Below are positions 17,897 through 27,967 of a DNA stretch of 64,000 nucleotides, piece by piece; position 1 is the stretch's first letter; each line of letters starts with the position of its first letter. Origin of the DNA: Sphingomonas aliaeris (GTDB lineage Bacteria; Pseudomonadota; Alphaproteobacteria; Sphingomonadales; Sphingomonadaceae); contig NZ_CP061035.1 in assembly GCF_016743815.1 (NCBI RefSeq), positions 1,614,501-1,678,500 on the forward strand, read 5' to 3'. Position numbers and translations under genes: made by a program. The notes under the pieces are model-generated. The model was not told where the DNA came from. It did not search any database and saw nothing but the letters and a program-made list of their open reading frames with translations.

Positions 17897-18579
17897 TCCG
17901 CCCGGTAATCGGCCGTGATCGTGCCGGCCGCGGCGAGTTCCGTCTCATGCTCGGCCTCGCGCCACGTCTCGGTGAGCGCGGCGGCTTCCCAATCGCGCAT
18001 TGCCGGATGCTGAAGGATGTGCGCGACCCAGGCGGCGCCCGCCGGACCGACGTCGAGGCCGTAGGTGCGGACGCGGAAGGCGACGGGTGCGTAAAAGGCG
18101 TCGACCGCGCTGAATTCTGGGCCGGCGAGCCAGGGGCCACCAAAGCGGTCGACCCCCTCCGCCCACAGTTCCGCCAGTCGCGCGATGTTGCGTCCGAGCG
18201 CGGCAGAGGCGGGCTTCGGCGTGACGCGAACGCCGACGTTCATCGTGCAATCGTTGCGCAGCGCGGAGAAGCCGCCATGCATCTCCGCCGTCGCGCTCAT
18301 CGCCCAGGCGCGCGCGGCTTCGTCCTTCGGCCAGACGCCCTCGAACCGCTCGGCGAGATACAGCGCGATGCCGAGCGAGTCCCAGATCGTGCGATCGCCG
18401 TCGATCAGGACGGGAACCTGTCCGGTCGGCGAGAAGGCGCGAAACGCTTCGAAATTGTCCGCCGCCGCGAACGGCTCGATCCGATCGTCGAACGGGATGC
18501 CCAGCGCCTTCATCAACAGCCACGGCCGCAGCGACCAACTGCTGTAATTGCGGTTCGCGGTGATCAGGGTGAAGGGCAT
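17893..18579 (-). CDS. Glutathione S-transferase family protein
   Basis: 228 residues. N-terminal thioredoxin-like domain with NRNYSSWSLRPWLLMKALGI and the GSH-binding TGQVPVLIDGDRTIWDSLGI; helical C-terminal domain with WLAGPEFSAVDAFYAPVAF. The YSSWSLR start marks the same subgroup as the frameshifted GST gene at 62705-63365, so the window holds two relatives. It lies four bases after scoB and overlaps the epimerase. Confidence 0.92.
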   Translation of the reverse strand: MPFTLITANRNYSSWSLRPWLLMKALGIPFDDRIEPFAAADNFEAFRAFSPTGQVPVLIDGDRTIWDSLGIALYLAERFEGVWPKDEAARAWAMSATAEMHGGFSALRNDCTMNVGVRVTPKPASAALGRNIARLAELWAEGVDRFGGPWLAGPEFSAVDAFYAPVAFRVRTYGLDVGPAGAAWVAHILQHPAMRDWEAAALTETWREAEHETELAAAGTITADYRAE

Positions 18580-18583
18580 GGCG

Positions 18584-19234
18584 TCAGCTGACGTAATGCG
18601 CCGTCGTGCGGGCGGCGACGTCTTCCGGGGTGATGCCGGGCGCGCATTCGATCAGCCTGAAGGGACTCTCGTGATCGGGGCGCTGGAAGACGCAGAGTTC
18701 GGTGATGATCATGTCCACGACGTTCTTGCCGGTCAGCGGCAGGGTGCATTCGGGAATGAACTTCGGATCACCCGCCTTGGAGTTTTGCTCCATCACGACG
18801 ATGATCTTCTTCACGCCGGCGACCAGGTCCATCGCGCCGCCCATGCCCTTGATCATCTTGCCCGGGATCATCCAGTTGGCGATGTCGCCCTTCTCGCTGA
18901 TCTCCATCGCGCCGAGGACGGTCAGGTCGATATGCCCGCCGCGGATCATCGCGAAGCTCTGGTCGGACCCGAAATAAGCGGACTGGGGCAGTTCGCTGAT
19001 CGTCTGCTTGCCGGCGTTGATCAGGTCGGCATCCTCCTCGCCTTCATACGGGAAGGGGCCGATGCCGAGCATGCCGTTTTCGGACTGGAGCGTGACGGTG
19101 ACGCCCTCCGGAATATGGTTTGCGACGAGCGTCGGGATGCCGATGCCGAGATTGACGTAGAAACCGTCCTGCAATTCCTGCGCCGCACGGGCGGCCATCT
19201 GGTCGCGGGTCCAGCCGGTCTTTTCGTCGGACAT
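18584..19234 (-). CDS. scoB: Succinyl-CoA:3-ketoacid CoA-transferase, subunit B
   Basis: Beta subunit of the enzyme moving CoA from succinyl-CoA to acetoacetate. 216 residues. The catalytic Glu is in [14 protein letters not shown], and [19 protein letters not shown] and [16 protein letters not shown] are typical. I chose the ATG giving [13 protein letters not shown]; it overlaps the stop of the phosphatase gene by one base (TGATG). Unusually, scoA and scoB are separated by that phosphatase gene. The role fits acetoacetate from tyrosine breakdown (hpd, hmgA). Confidence 0.95.
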   Translation of the reverse strand: MSDEKTGWTRDQMAARAAQELQDGFYVNLGIGIPTLVANHIPEGVTVTLQSENGMLGIGPFPYEGEEDADLINAGKQTISELPQSAYFGSDQSFAMIRGGHIDLTVLGAMEISEKGDIANWMIPGKMIKGMGGAMDLVAGVKKIIVVMEQNSKAGDPKFIPECTLPLTGKNVVDMIITELCVFQRPDHESPFRLIECAPGITPEDVAARTTAHYVS

Positions 19235-20166
19235 CACTTCTTCTCCTGGGCGGTATCGGCGGGCGTATCGGGCCACCGTACGGAAACTGGGAACACGTCC
19301 TGCGCGGTGCCCTTCAGCGCCGATCCGTAAACGGGATTGGGAAAGACGAACCAGCCGGCGCCCCAAAGGTCGGCGATGCCGGGAAGGTCGGCCAGCGCAC
19401 GGCGATCCTGCGGCTTGCGGCCGGTGTTAAAGAGATCGCTAAAGTCGCCCAACTGGTCGCCGCCCATCGCAACGACACAGTAGTGCGCCGCGACTGCTGC
19501 GCGACGGGCATCCTTTTTCTTTTGGTCCTCGCCGGTGCCTTCGGCGAGATACAGCGTCTGATCCGCCCAGCGTGTGGGGTCGGACTGGTAATCGGCGGTG
19601 CCGAGCCCGGCCTGCTCGATCGCGATCTTGCTGCGATCCGCGAAAGCGGTCAGGCGGTTGGAATTGAAGATCACGCGGACGCCTATCGCGCGAAGCTGGT
19701 TCAAAGCGGCGACCGCACCCGGCGTAGCGACGGGTTTATTGGTGCCGTGATATTCCCATTCCTGCCAGCGTTTGTCGCTGTATGGCGCGCCCATTGCAGC
19801 ATCATATTCAAAGCCGGCGTTAAGCAGTACGGTTTCGTCAACGTCGAAGATCACCGCTTGCGGACGTTTGCCGCAATCCGACCAGCGCGGTGCGTCGAGC
19901 GACGCGCCATCCGCGAGGACGACCGAGCGCGGATTGCGCCGGTTCGCGCGGACGTAATCGACCAGACCCCGCCAGATCGCCCGAGTGTTCGCTGCGGCCT
20001 CTCCCGATCCGTACAGATACTGCATCGGTGCGGGCGCCGGGATGCCGGGCGACGGCCGCGGCAAATCGGGAACCGCAATCGGCGCGGCTTGCGCCGCGGT
20101 CCGGGCAGACGCTGTCGACCCACACGCCAGCGCGAGCGCAGCCGTCAGGATGGCGGTGCGGCTCAT
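19234..20166 (-). CDS. HAD-family acid phosphatase (class C / e(P4)-like), secreted
   Basis: 310 residues. Signal peptide [21 protein letters not shown], then a Pro-rich linker and an acid-phosphatase domain. The HAD nucleophile motif is [12 protein letters not shown] (D108, D110), with [16 protein letters not shown] as motif 2 and a distal [13 protein letters not shown] carrying the last acidic residues. It probably hydrolyses phosphomonoesters or nucleotides in the periplasm. A Cys follows the signal region only at position 15, so lipidation is uncertain. It is wedged between scoA (ATGA overlap) and scoB (TGATG overlap). Confidence 0.88.
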   Translation of the reverse strand: MSRTAILTAALALACGSTASARTAAQAAPIAVPDLPRPSPGIPAPAPMQYLYGSGEAAANTRAIWRGLVDYVRANRRNPRSVVLADGASLDAPRWSDCGKRPQAVIFDVDETVLLNAGFEYDAAMGAPYSDKRWQEWEYHGTNKPVATPGAVAALNQLRAIGVRVIFNSNRLTAFADRSKIAIEQAGLGTADYQSDPTRWADQTLYLAEGTGEDQKKKDARRAAVAAHYCVVAMGGDQLGDFSDLFNTGRKPQDRRALADLPGIADLWGAGWFVFPNPVYGSALKGTAQDVFPVSVRWPDTPADTAQEKK

Positions 20167-20870
20167 GCCTCGGCGCGGGTCCGGGTCATGCGGAATTCGA
20201 TCTTCTTGTCGTACGGGCCGCCCATGACGAGCCGGTTCACATAGACCCCGGGCAGGTGGATGCAGTCCGGATCGAGGCTGCCGACGGGCACGATCTCCTC
20301 GACTTCGGCGACGCAGATTTTGCCCGCGGTGGCCATCGGCGCATTGAAGTTGCGCGCCGTCTTGCGGAAGATGAGGTTGCCGCTTTCGTCCGCTTTCCAG
20401 CCCTTGATGATCGCAAGATCGGCGCGGATGCCGCGTTCCAGGATATAGTCCTCTCCGTCGAAGGTCTTCACCTCCTTGCCATCGGCAACGAGCGTACCGA
20501 CGCCCGTCTTGGTGTAGAATCCGGGGATGCCTGCGCCGCCCGCGCGGCAGCGTTCGGCGAGCGTGCCTTGCGGGCAGAATTCGACCTCGAGTTCGCCGGA
20601 CAGATATTGCCGCTCGAACTCCTTGTTCTCGCCGACATAGGACGAGATCATCTTCTTCACCTGACGCGTGCGGAGCAGCTTGCCCAGACCTTCTCCGTCG
20701 ATGCCGGCATTGTTGCTGGCGATCGTCAGGTCCTTCGTCCCCGCTGCCTGGATCGCATCGATCAGGCGTTCGGGAATGCCGCTGAGGCCGAACCCGCCCG
20801 CGCAGATCGTCATGCCGTCGAACAGGACGCCGTCGAGCGCGGCGGCGGCATCGGGATAGAGCTTCTTCAT
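20163..20870 (-). CDS. scoA: Succinyl-CoA:3-ketoacid CoA-transferase, subunit A
   Basis: Alpha subunit of the CoA-transferase completed by scoB. 235 residues. Visible: [51 protein letters not shown] and the [20 protein letters not shown] segment typical of subunit A. Its stop overlaps the phosphatase start, so the order is scoA, phosphatase, scoB in one coupled unit. An SMP-30 lactonase gene lies upstream on the same strand, 79 bases away. Confidence 0.96.
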   Translation of the reverse strand: MKKLYPDAAAALDGVLFDGMTICAGGFGLSGIPERLIDAIQAAGTKDLTIASNNAGIDGEGLGKLLRTRQVKKMISSYVGENKEFERQYLSGELEVEFCPQGTLAERCRAGGAGIPGFYTKTGVGTLVADGKEVKTFDGEDYILERGIRADLAIIKGWKADESGNLIFRKTARNFNAPMATAGKICVAEVEEIVPVGSLDPDCIHLPGVYVNRLVMGGPYDKKIEFRMTRTRAEA

Positions 20871-20949
20871 CGGCGCGAGACTCCGGGAGGATGTTGCCAG
20901 CGCGGATAGCCACGCGGGGCGGGGCTGGTCAATGCGCGTCGGTCGAAGG

Positions 20950-21864
20950 TCAGTGGTTCAGCTTCAACCCAGGGCGCGGCCAGTCCATGCTGACCAGCTG
21001 CCCGGTGCCGGATAGCGTGATATAAGCGGTGCGCAGATCCGGGCCGCCCCAACAGATATTTGTCGTGAAGGGATCGGGCGTCGCGACGAAGTCGACCAAC
21101 TCGCCGGTGGGCGAGATGACTGAAATGCCGCTTTCCCCGATCGTCGCGACGCAGATGTTGCCGGCGGAGTCCACGCCCAGCGAGTCGAAGAACTTGTACC
21201 CGGCGGGCCGATAGAGCGGGATGCCCGCGCCACCCAGGCCCGCGGTCTGATCGACCTTGCCCGGCGCGGTGACGCGGAACGCCATCAGCCGGCAGGTATA
21301 GGTCTCGGCGGCGTACAGCGTGTTGCCGTCGGGCGAGAGGCCGATGCCGTTGGGGTTCTCGCTGGGGAAAACGACTTCTTGCAGGAAGCTGCCATCGGCC
21401 TTGGCGTAGAAGATGCCGGTGACGTCGCGTTCGCGCTGGCGGGTCTTGCCGTGATCGGTGAACCAGAAGCCGCCATGCGCATCGAACACGATGTCGTTCG
21501 GACCGCGCAGAGTGCAGCCGAAATCACCGTCCTTGTACAAGGTTTCGATCGCGCCCGTTTCCAGATCGATCCGCTCGATCCGGCCACCGGAATAGTCCCG
21601 TGCCTGCCCGTGCGGGATCAGCAGGCCGTTCCGGTCGAGATATTCGAAGCCGCCATTGTTGCAGCAGTACAACTTGCCATCCGGTCCGATCGCGAGGCCG
21701 TTGGGTCCACCGCCCGGTTCGGCAACAATCTGCTTCCCGCCATCGGGCAGGATGCGGGTGATGCGGCCCGCCGCGATCTCCACGAGGATGATGCTGCCGT
21801 CCGGCATCGCTACCGGGCCTTCGGGAAAACGCAGGCCGGTGGCGATCGTGGTCAACTGGTTCAT
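20950..21864 (-). CDS. SMP-30/gluconolactonase family protein
   Basis: 304 residues, a six-bladed beta-propeller lactonase. Metal-binding signatures: [18 protein letters not shown] near the N-terminus, [32 protein letters not shown], and [19 protein letters not shown]. It probably hydrolyses a sugar or aromatic lactone; the substrate is not evident from neighbours. I chose the ATG giving [16 protein letters not shown], preceded by CAGGAG. Divergent from the blaI cluster. Confidence 0.9.
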   Translation of the reverse strand: MNQLTTIATGLRFPEGPVAMPDGSIILVEIAAGRITRILPDGGKQIVAEPGGGPNGLAIGPDGKLYCCNNGGFEYLDRNGLLIPHGQARDYSGGRIERIDLETGAIETLYKDGDFGCTLRGPNDIVFDAHGGFWFTDHGKTRQRERDVTGIFYAKADGSFLQEVVFPSENPNGIGLSPDGNTLYAAETYTCRLMAFRVTAPGKVDQTAGLGGAGIPLYRPAGYKFFDSLGVDSAGNICVATIGESGISVISPTGELVDFVATPDPFTTNICWGGPDLRTAYITLSGTGQLVSMDWPRPGLKLNH

Positions 21865-21929
21865 CGAGCTCTCCTGTTTTTCCCGCAGTCTATGCGACGC
21901 GATCATTTTGACCAGCCTTACCTATCGAC

Positions 21930-21968
21930 TTGACTACAACCGTAATCACTGCGATTACAGGCGTAGTC
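21930..21968 (+). promoter_or_regulatory. blaI promoter with two BlaI/MecI-type operators
   Basis: Two 16-base dyads of the BlaI half-site form lie 21 bases apart: GACTAC-AACC-GTAATC (21932-21947) and GATTAC-AGGC-GTAGTC (21953-21968). They are mirror images of each other. They cover a promoter with -35 TTGACT (21930-21935), a 17-base spacer and -10 GATTAC (21953-21958). This is the layout of an autorepressed blaI promoter and starts the cluster downstream. Confidence 0.75.
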
Positions 21969-21986
21969 AGTACGGGAGCGAGTCGA

Positions 21987-22355
21987 ATGGCCGAACGGAT
22001 CAGCGATGCGGAGCATACGGTGATGGAGGTACTGTGGGACGAAAGCCCACTGACCGCGCAGGACGTGGCCGAGCGCATCCCGTCGACCCGCGACTGGAGC
22101 GCGAATACGGTGAAGACATTGCTCGGCCGTTTGCTCGCCAAGAACATCATCGCGCATGAGGAAGAGGGGCGGCGGTACCTGTACCGCCCGCTCGTCGCGC
22201 GGGGCGATTACGTCGCCGGGGAAAGCCGCAAGCTGATGGACCGGTTGTTCGGCGGCAAGCTGACGCCGCTGGTTGCGCATCTGGCCGAGCGGGACGAACT
22301 GACCGCGACCGACATTGCCGAGATCGAGGCGCTGCTGAAGGGGCTGAAATCGTGA
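21987..22355 (+). CDS. BlaI/MecI/CopY-family transcriptional repressor
   Basis: 122 residues, winged-helix repressor. It begins MAERISDAEHTVMEVLWDES and has the recognition helix region STRDWSANTVKTLLGRLLAK, then EEEGRRYLYRPL. Family members dimerise on TACTAC-N4-GTAGTA-like sites; two such sites overlap the promoter just upstream. They are inactivated by proteolysis when a BlaR1/MecR1-type M56 peptidase senses a signal, and such a peptidase gene follows with a 4-base overlap. I chose ATG 21987; the ORF is open further upstream through the operator. Confidence 0.93.
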   Translation: MAERISDAEHTVMEVLWDESPLTAQDVAERIPSTRDWSANTVKTLLGRLLAKNIIAHEEEGRRYLYRPLVARGDYVAGESRKLMDRLFGGKLTPLVAHLAERDELTATDIAEIEALLKGLKS

Positions 22356-23909
22356 GCGCCGGGTTTATCGGCTGGGGGATCGAGACGCTGATCGCATCGA
22401 CCCTGCTGATGGCGCTGGTCCTGATGCTGCGCGGGCCGGTGCGCCGGGCGTTCGGCCCCGACGTCGCCTATGCCTTATGGGCATTGCCCGCGCTGCGGAT
22501 GATATTGCCGCCTTTGCCGGTGTCGTGGCGCGAAGCGGCGACTGCGCCGATCGCCGCAGCGAGCAATACGATCACCGTCTATGTGGTCGAGCCGTTCAGC
22601 GGGGGTAAAGCTGTGTCCTCGTCCGTCGATCACTTCGCGATGTTCGGGCCGATCATGGCGGGATTGTGGATCGTGGGCGCGGCGGTGTTTCTCGGCTGGC
22701 ACGCGGTCCAGCATTTGCGCGTTTTGCCGCCGCATGCTCGACGAACAGGTGCGCGGCACGCAGATGGAAGGCGGAATCCACCTGATCGAGACCGACGCGG
22801 CGAACGGCCCACTGGCCTTCGGCGTGCTGCGCAAATACGTCGCCTTTCCGCGCGATTTCGTCTCGCGCTACGATCAGGACGAGCGCGATCTGGCGCTGGC
22901 GCATGAGCTTGGACATCATGCCCGGCACGATCTTGCGGCGAACTGGTTCGCGCTCGCCGTACTTGCGCTGCACTGGTTCAATCCGGTGGCGTGGCGCGCG
23001 TTCCGGGCGTTCCGCGCCGATCAGGAAATCGCCAACGATGCGCGCGTGCTTGCGGGACTCAGTCCGATGGCGCGGCATGCCTATGCCTGCGCGATCGTCA
23101 AATCGGCGCATGGCGGCGCGGTGTCGGCCGCCTGCCACCTCCACACGATCAACGACCTCAAAGGGAGACTGAAGATTCTGACGACCAACAAGACCAGCCG
23201 GTCTCGCCTTATCGGCGGCGCGGCGGCGATCGCGGCGATCGGGGTGGCGGGGCTGGGCCTGACCGCGTCGGGTACGCAGGCGGCAGAGACCGTGCGTTCG
23301 AAAGTCGAGACGGTGACGGGCGTGAACCTGGCCCAGTTCGAAACCGTCACGCCTGCCGAGCCGGCGCCCTATACCGAAGCGCAGGTCGCGGAGATGCCCG
23401 CACCGCCCGCGCCGCCGGAACAGCCCGAGGCGCTGAACCTGCCGCCACCCGGACCGGGCGAGGACCGGAATATACAGTCGTCCACGACCGTCACGGATGG
23501 CAAGGTGGTGAAGCGCGTCAAGGTCATTACGCGTGGCAAGGACGGTAAGGTCATCACCGAGGATTGGCGCGGGATGGACGAACTGCGCAATATGCCCGAG
23601 GTCACCTCCGCCAACTGCCCCAAGGGTGATGCCAAGCAGATGGTGATCAACGAGCAACGCGGTCAGAAGAAGCATATCATCATCTGCACCAACCGGATCG
23701 AGCAGGCCGTTGCCGAGGGTACGAAGGTCGCCGCCAACAGCGCGGATATCGAACGCAACGCCCTGCGATCCGCGATGGCGGGACTGCGCAGCGCGCGCGC
23801 ATCGATCGAGAACAATCGCGATATGTCTAGCGAAGCGCGTTCCGAGGCGCTGAAGGGGATAGACGAGGCGATGGCCGAAGTTACTGCGGATATCGCCAAG
23901 GCGCATTGA
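22352..23909 (+). pseudogene. M56-family (BlaR1-like) membrane metallopeptidase, frameshifted
   Basis: The restored protein is about 518 residues. N-terminal membrane helices (WGIETLIASTLLMALVLML and IMAGLWIVGAAVFLGWHAV) are followed by the cytoplasmic zinc peptidase with HELGHH inside LALAHELGHHARHD. A further membrane segment (AAAIAAIGVAGLGLTAS) then leads to a Pro-rich and charged periplasmic part ending in a coiled helix. There is no penicillin-binding sensor domain. The frame breaks near 22721: CGCGTTTTGCC is read where CGCTTTTGCC would give continuous HLRFCRRMLDEQ. Overlaps blaI by ATGA-type coupling. If intact, it would cleave BlaI. Confidence 0.85.
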
Positions 23910-23957
23910 TCAGCACGCGACGGTTTCGGCGTTGCTCCGGACCGATCGCTTTTCGCA

Positions 23958-23988
23958 GGCTCCGTACCGATCGTGGTGCGGAGCCTTT
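23958..23988 (+). terminator. Rho-independent terminator after the M56 gene
   Basis: GGCTCCGTACC (23958-23968) pairs with GGTGCGGAGCC (23975-23985), one T-G pair, followed by TTT. It lies about 50 bases after the M56 stop and separates blaI-M56 from the next genes. Confidence 0.6.
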
Positions 23989-24023
23989 GCCAATTCCGGC
24001 CCGACCGCCTAACAGCCTGACAA

Positions 24024-25206
24024 ATGCTTGCTGGACTGATTTTCGCGACGGACGATGCCGATGATCGGCCGGGCATGCTGGCGGCGACCCTGCCGTTCGG
24101 CGGGCTGACGCTGATCGAATTTCAGGCGCGTTTGCTGGTTTCCGCCGGGGTCAGCCAGATCATCGTCGTCGTCGCCCGGCTGACGCCGGAATTGCTCGGT
24201 GCGATCGCGCGCGTCGGTCGGCGCGGGGCATCGGTGGATGTCGTGCGATCCGCCAGCGAGGCGGCGGAGAAATTGCATCCGCTGGCGCGCGTGCTGGTCG
24301 TCGCTGACGGACTGGTCACGACGGGCGATGTGATCGCCGTCCTGTCCAAGGATGGCGGCGATGCGTTGCTGACCGTATCGGAACGCGAGGCGTCGCCGGG
24401 GTTCGAGCGGGTCGGGGCGGAAACCGCCTGGGCCGGGCTCGCGCGGCTTGAGGCGAAGCGGATCGCCGAGGTGGCGGCGATGCCGAAGGATTATGATTTT
24501 CAGTCGACGCTGCTGCGTGTGGCGGCGCAGGCGCGGGCACAGCATATCGCGCTGTTGCCGGGGGCGGCGGGCGGCGCCCACGGCATCGAACGCGATTCTG
24601 CGGACGCTGGCCGAACGCGGCAATATCATTCTGGCGGCGCTGGTTTCGAAGCCGATCGAATGGGCGGACCGATACATCCTGGCGCCGCTCGCCCGTTTGG
24701 CCTTGCCGCACCTGATGGCGCGGGTCGTGCCGAGCTGGGCAGTCAGCGCGGCGGGCGTGCTGCTCGGACTGATCGCGATCGCGGCCATTCTGTTCGATCA
24801 GGACTGGGCGGGGATCGTGGTGGCGATCGGCGCAAGCCTGGTCTTCACGATCGGAGCGGCGCTCGCCTGGTTGCGCGACGAGGAGGGTCTGGCGCAGTTT
24901 CAGACGGTTGCGATCCCGGGACTGGCGGCTTCGGTCGCGCTGACCATCGGACACGTGACGAGTATCGCGCTGGGCACCGCGACGGGCTGGACGCTCGGAA
25001 TCGCGCTGGTCGTAGCCGGAGCGCTGACGCAGCGCGCGGCCCGTCCCGGTACGCGCCGGCGTTGGTGGGGCAGTCCGGTCGCCTATCTGCTGACGATATT
25101 GCCCTTTGCCGTGGCCGAATTACCGCTGATCGGCTTGTCGCTGGCGGCGATCTACGCCACCGCGACCCTGTCCGCGGCGATCGAGGGCTTCCGCGAAAAG
25201 CCTTAG
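24024..25206 (+). pseudogene. Two-domain protein: nucleotidyltransferase-like N-terminus and polytopic membrane C-terminus, frameshifted
   Basis: The restored product is about 393 residues. The N-terminal ~180 residues (MLAGLIFATDDADDRPG ... LIEFQARLLVSAGVSQIIVVV) look like a nucleotidyltransferase fold. The C-terminal part has about six hydrophobic segments, beginning after LVSKPIEWADRYILAPLARL. This resembles sphingomonad proteins annotated as CDP-alcohol phosphatidyltransferase-like, but I do not see the DGxxAR motif clearly. The frame changes by one extra base in the GC-rich 24560-24582 (a G5 run is at 24560-24564). Function unassigned. Confidence 0.65.
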
Positions 25207-25240
25207 GCTCGTTTTAACGACACGTGCCTAGAACGGCCGC

Positions 25241-26354
25241 ATGTCGACCGATGTTCGCGAAATGAATGATATGCGCGGAAGCGCTGCCGGCGCGCTGATC
25301 ACGCAGGCTGCGACCGCCGATGTCCACGGCCGGATGCGTGTCTCCGCGGCGATCGAGGACTTCTTCCTGCCCGACGTCGCCCGGCTCGACGACCGGATGC
25401 GGAGCGGAATCGCGGATGCTCTGACGGGCCTGGTTGCCGGGGTCGAGGCGGCGTTGATCCAGCATACCGCCCGCTTGCTCGTGGCGCGTGAGGAACCCGA
25501 ACTTGCGATGCGGCTGACGGGCGGAACACGCGCCATTCTGGAGCGGCTCGTCGGCGCCGGACTGTTGCGGGACAGCGAGTTGATGAGCGAAGTGATCGCG
25601 CGCGTCCGGATGGAAGCGATCGGCGATGCACTGCCCGCCACCAGCCCGGCGGAACTCGATCTCGCCGAGCCTGCTGGCGCGCCTTGCCAACCATCCCGAC
25701 CGTATCGTGGCGGAAGCCTCCACCGGGTTGTTCATGGCGGAAAGTCGCCGCCGTGGCGTCATCGAGTGCATCTCGCAGAAGGACCTACCCGCCGGATTGC
25801 ACCAGCGATTGGTCTGGTGGGTGGCGGCGGCAGTACGCGAAAGATGCGATGCATCGGGGCAGGAGGTGGCGGTGCTGGATGCGGCGCTTGCCGAAGCGGC
25901 GCTGCACAGTCTGTCCGCACATGACGATCGCGACCGGCTGGAAGCGGTGGCGATGCGGCTGGCGGTCGCGTTCGAAGCCGGACCGCAGGAACTGCCGTCA
26001 TTGCTGATCGAGGCGATCGGCGACCGGAGGATTGCGCTGTTCACCGCCTTCCTCTCACAGGCGGTGGGGCTCGATTACGAACAGGGTCGTGAGATCGTGT
26101 GCGATCCGGATACGGGCCGCTTGTGGCTCGTGTTGCGCGCTTTGGACTGTGACCGGCGGACGATCGCGCGGATCGGTCTGGCGCTGTGCGAAGCCGATGC
26201 GCGACGCGATCTGGAGGATTTCGCCGATTCGCTGGACGACATTGCGGACGTTTCGCCGACGCGTGCCCGGCAGGCGCTGGCTCCGATGAAACTGCATCCG
26301 GACTATCGCGCGGCGCTTTCCGCTCTGATGCACGGGGCGCAAGCATACCGATGA
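25241..26354 (+). pseudogene. DUF2336 protein, frameshifted
   Basis: The restored product is about 370 residues, all helical. The second half has the DUF2336 HEAT-like pattern: LARLANHPDRIVAEASTGLF, a run of short helices, and LPSLLIEAIGDRRIALFTAF. The frame breaks near 25663, where GATCTCGCC is read and GATCTGCCG would give continuous AELDLPSLLARLANH. The stop overlaps the kinase start (ATGA), tying it to the degenerate kinase. DUF2336 is mostly alphaproteobacterial and of unknown function. Confidence 0.75.
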
Positions 26355-27730
26355 GCGAGGTCGATTTTGCCGCCGTCCGCGGGTTGATCGATCCCGATGG
26401 GCGGTTGCGGGAGGCCGATACACGCCTGGACGAACTGAACGTGCGCGCCGGCGGGGCGATCGGCCAAAGCGTGGCGGTGCCGCAGATCGCTAGCGTCGCC
26501 CGGCTGGCAAAGCGGTTGGGTATTCCCGTGACGCGCGCCGTCATTGCGGGCGATGCCGATGGCGACCTCGAACTGTGGGTGAAGGCGGATCCGACGTCGG
26601 ATGGCGTGCAGCTTGAAATCACGGGATGGCAATTGCGCACGGCGTGGATTCCCGGTGTATCGGCCGGCAATCGCGACGGCGATTTCGTTCGCAGCAAGGC
26701 GGATTGGCTGTGGGAGACGGATGCCGCGCTTCGTTTGACGTATGTGTCTGCCGGCGCGGGTACGCGTCATGGCTTCGATCCTACGGCGCTGATGGGGCAA
26801 CCGCTGACCGGACTGTTCGCGCTGGGCGAGGACGGGGAGGGGGCGTTTCCCATTCTCAACGGCCTGGCGAAACGGCAGCGGTTCGAGGATCAACGGGCGA
26901 TCCTTCGTCCGACCGGTCAGGACGTCCGGCTGACCGCGACGCCGCGTACCGACCGGATGGGCGGATTCGCAGGCTTTATCGGCGCCGTTCACGTCTTGGC
27001 GAGCGTCGTCCCGTCGGAGCGTCAGGCCGAGCCGGACATCGTTCCATCGGGCGGGCTGCCCGGCTCCTTCGCGGTTCGACTGGATGCCGCCTTGCGTACG
27101 CCGCTGGGGCGGATCATCGCTAATGCGGACAGCATCAACGCGCAGTCGGAGGGACCGCTGCGTCAGGATTACGTCGATTATGCCGCCGATATCGCAAGCG
27201 CGGGGCGGCATCTGATGGGGTTGATCGACGATCTGGTCGATTTGCAGGCGATCGAACGGCCGGACTTTGCCGTCACGACTGAAGCCATCGACCTGGGCGA
27301 CGTCGCGCGCCGAGCGGCCGGGTTGCTGGCAGTGCGGGCTAGCGCGTCCCTCGTATCGATCGACCGATCGGAGACCGATGACGTGGCGCCCGCGCATGGC
27401 GAATTCCGCCGCGCGTTGCAGGTATTGGTCAATTTGATCGGCAATGCGGTGCGATATTCCCCGGCGGGCGGGATCGTGCGGATCCATACGGAGCGCGCGG
27501 GCGAGGCTGCAATGGTGATCGTCGCCGATCAGGGCAAGGGTATCGCGATCCAGGATCAGGAGCGGATCTTCGACAAGTTCGAACGGGTCGATCCGGGCGA
27601 GCCGGGCGGGAGCGGGCTCGGCCTGTACATCGCGCGCCGGCTGGCGCGGGCGATGGGCGGGGACATCACGGTCGACAGCGCCCCGGGGGATGGCGCACGG
27701 TTCGTCTTCACGCTACCGTATCAAGGGTAG
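26351..27730 (+). CDS. Histidine-kinase-like protein lacking the phospho-acceptor His
   Basis: 459 residues. The N-terminal part is probably a sensory (PAS-like) region at about 120-230, with WLWETDAALRLTYVSAG. The H-box reads RLDAALRTPLGRIIANAD at about 243-260: the LRTPL core is intact, but the His and Glu are both Ala. The ATP-binding domain is complete: N-box LVNLIGNAVRYSP, G1 VADQGKGI, F-box IFDKFERVD, G2 GGSGLGLYIARRL. It may be a pseudokinase or phosphatase-only protein. No transmembrane segment is visible. It overlaps the DUF2336 gene by four bases; no response regulator is nearby. Confidence 0.85.
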   Translation: MSEVDFAAVRGLIDPDGRLREADTRLDELNVRAGGAIGQSVAVPQIASVARLAKRLGIPVTRAVIAGDADGDLELWVKADPTSDGVQLEITGWQLRTAWIPGVSAGNRDGDFVRSKADWLWETDAALRLTYVSAGAGTRHGFDPTALMGQPLTGLFALGEDGEGAFPILNGLAKRQRFEDQRAILRPTGQDVRLTATPRTDRMGGFAGFIGAVHVLASVVPSERQAEPDIVPSGGLPGSFAVRLDAALRTPLGRIIANADSINAQSEGPLRQDYVDYAADIASAGRHLMGLIDDLVDLQAIERPDFAVTTEAIDLGDVARRAAGLLAVRASASLVSIDRSETDDVAPAHGEFRRALQVLVNLIGNAVRYSPAGGIVRIHTERAGEAAMVIVADQGKGIAIQDQERIFDKFERVDPGEPGGSGLGLYIARRLARAMGGDITVDSAPGDGARFVFTLPYQG

Positions 27731-27763
27731 CAAACCGCACCTGTGGCCTATGCGCCGGCCGAA

Positions 27764-27964
27764 CTATCGCCGCCGCGACCACCAGATCGCCCCGACGCCG
27801 ATCGCCGCCAGCAGCGCGCCCTTGACCGCCCATTCGCGCTGATCGAGCATGAAATTGCCCTTCGCCGGCCAATGTACGTAGCCCAGGCCCTGGCCGATCC
27901 AGAGCAGCCCCATCAGGACCGCGGCGATGCCCGCGATCAGGACCAGAACCTGAGTGACGCGCAT
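27764..27964 (-). CDS. Small two-helix membrane protein
   Basis: 66 residues. Two hydrophobic segments, MRVTQVLVLIAGIAAVLMGL and ALLAAIGVGAIWWS, flank a short polar loop containing QREWAVKG, and the protein ends in RRR. Unknown function. It starts three bases after the gltA stop on the same strand, so it is probably co-transcribed. Confidence 0.75.
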   Translation of the reverse strand: MRVTQVLVLIAGIAAVLMGLLWIGQGLGYVHWPAKGNFMLDQREWAVKGALLAAIGVGAIWWSRRR

Positions 27965-27967
27965 GTC

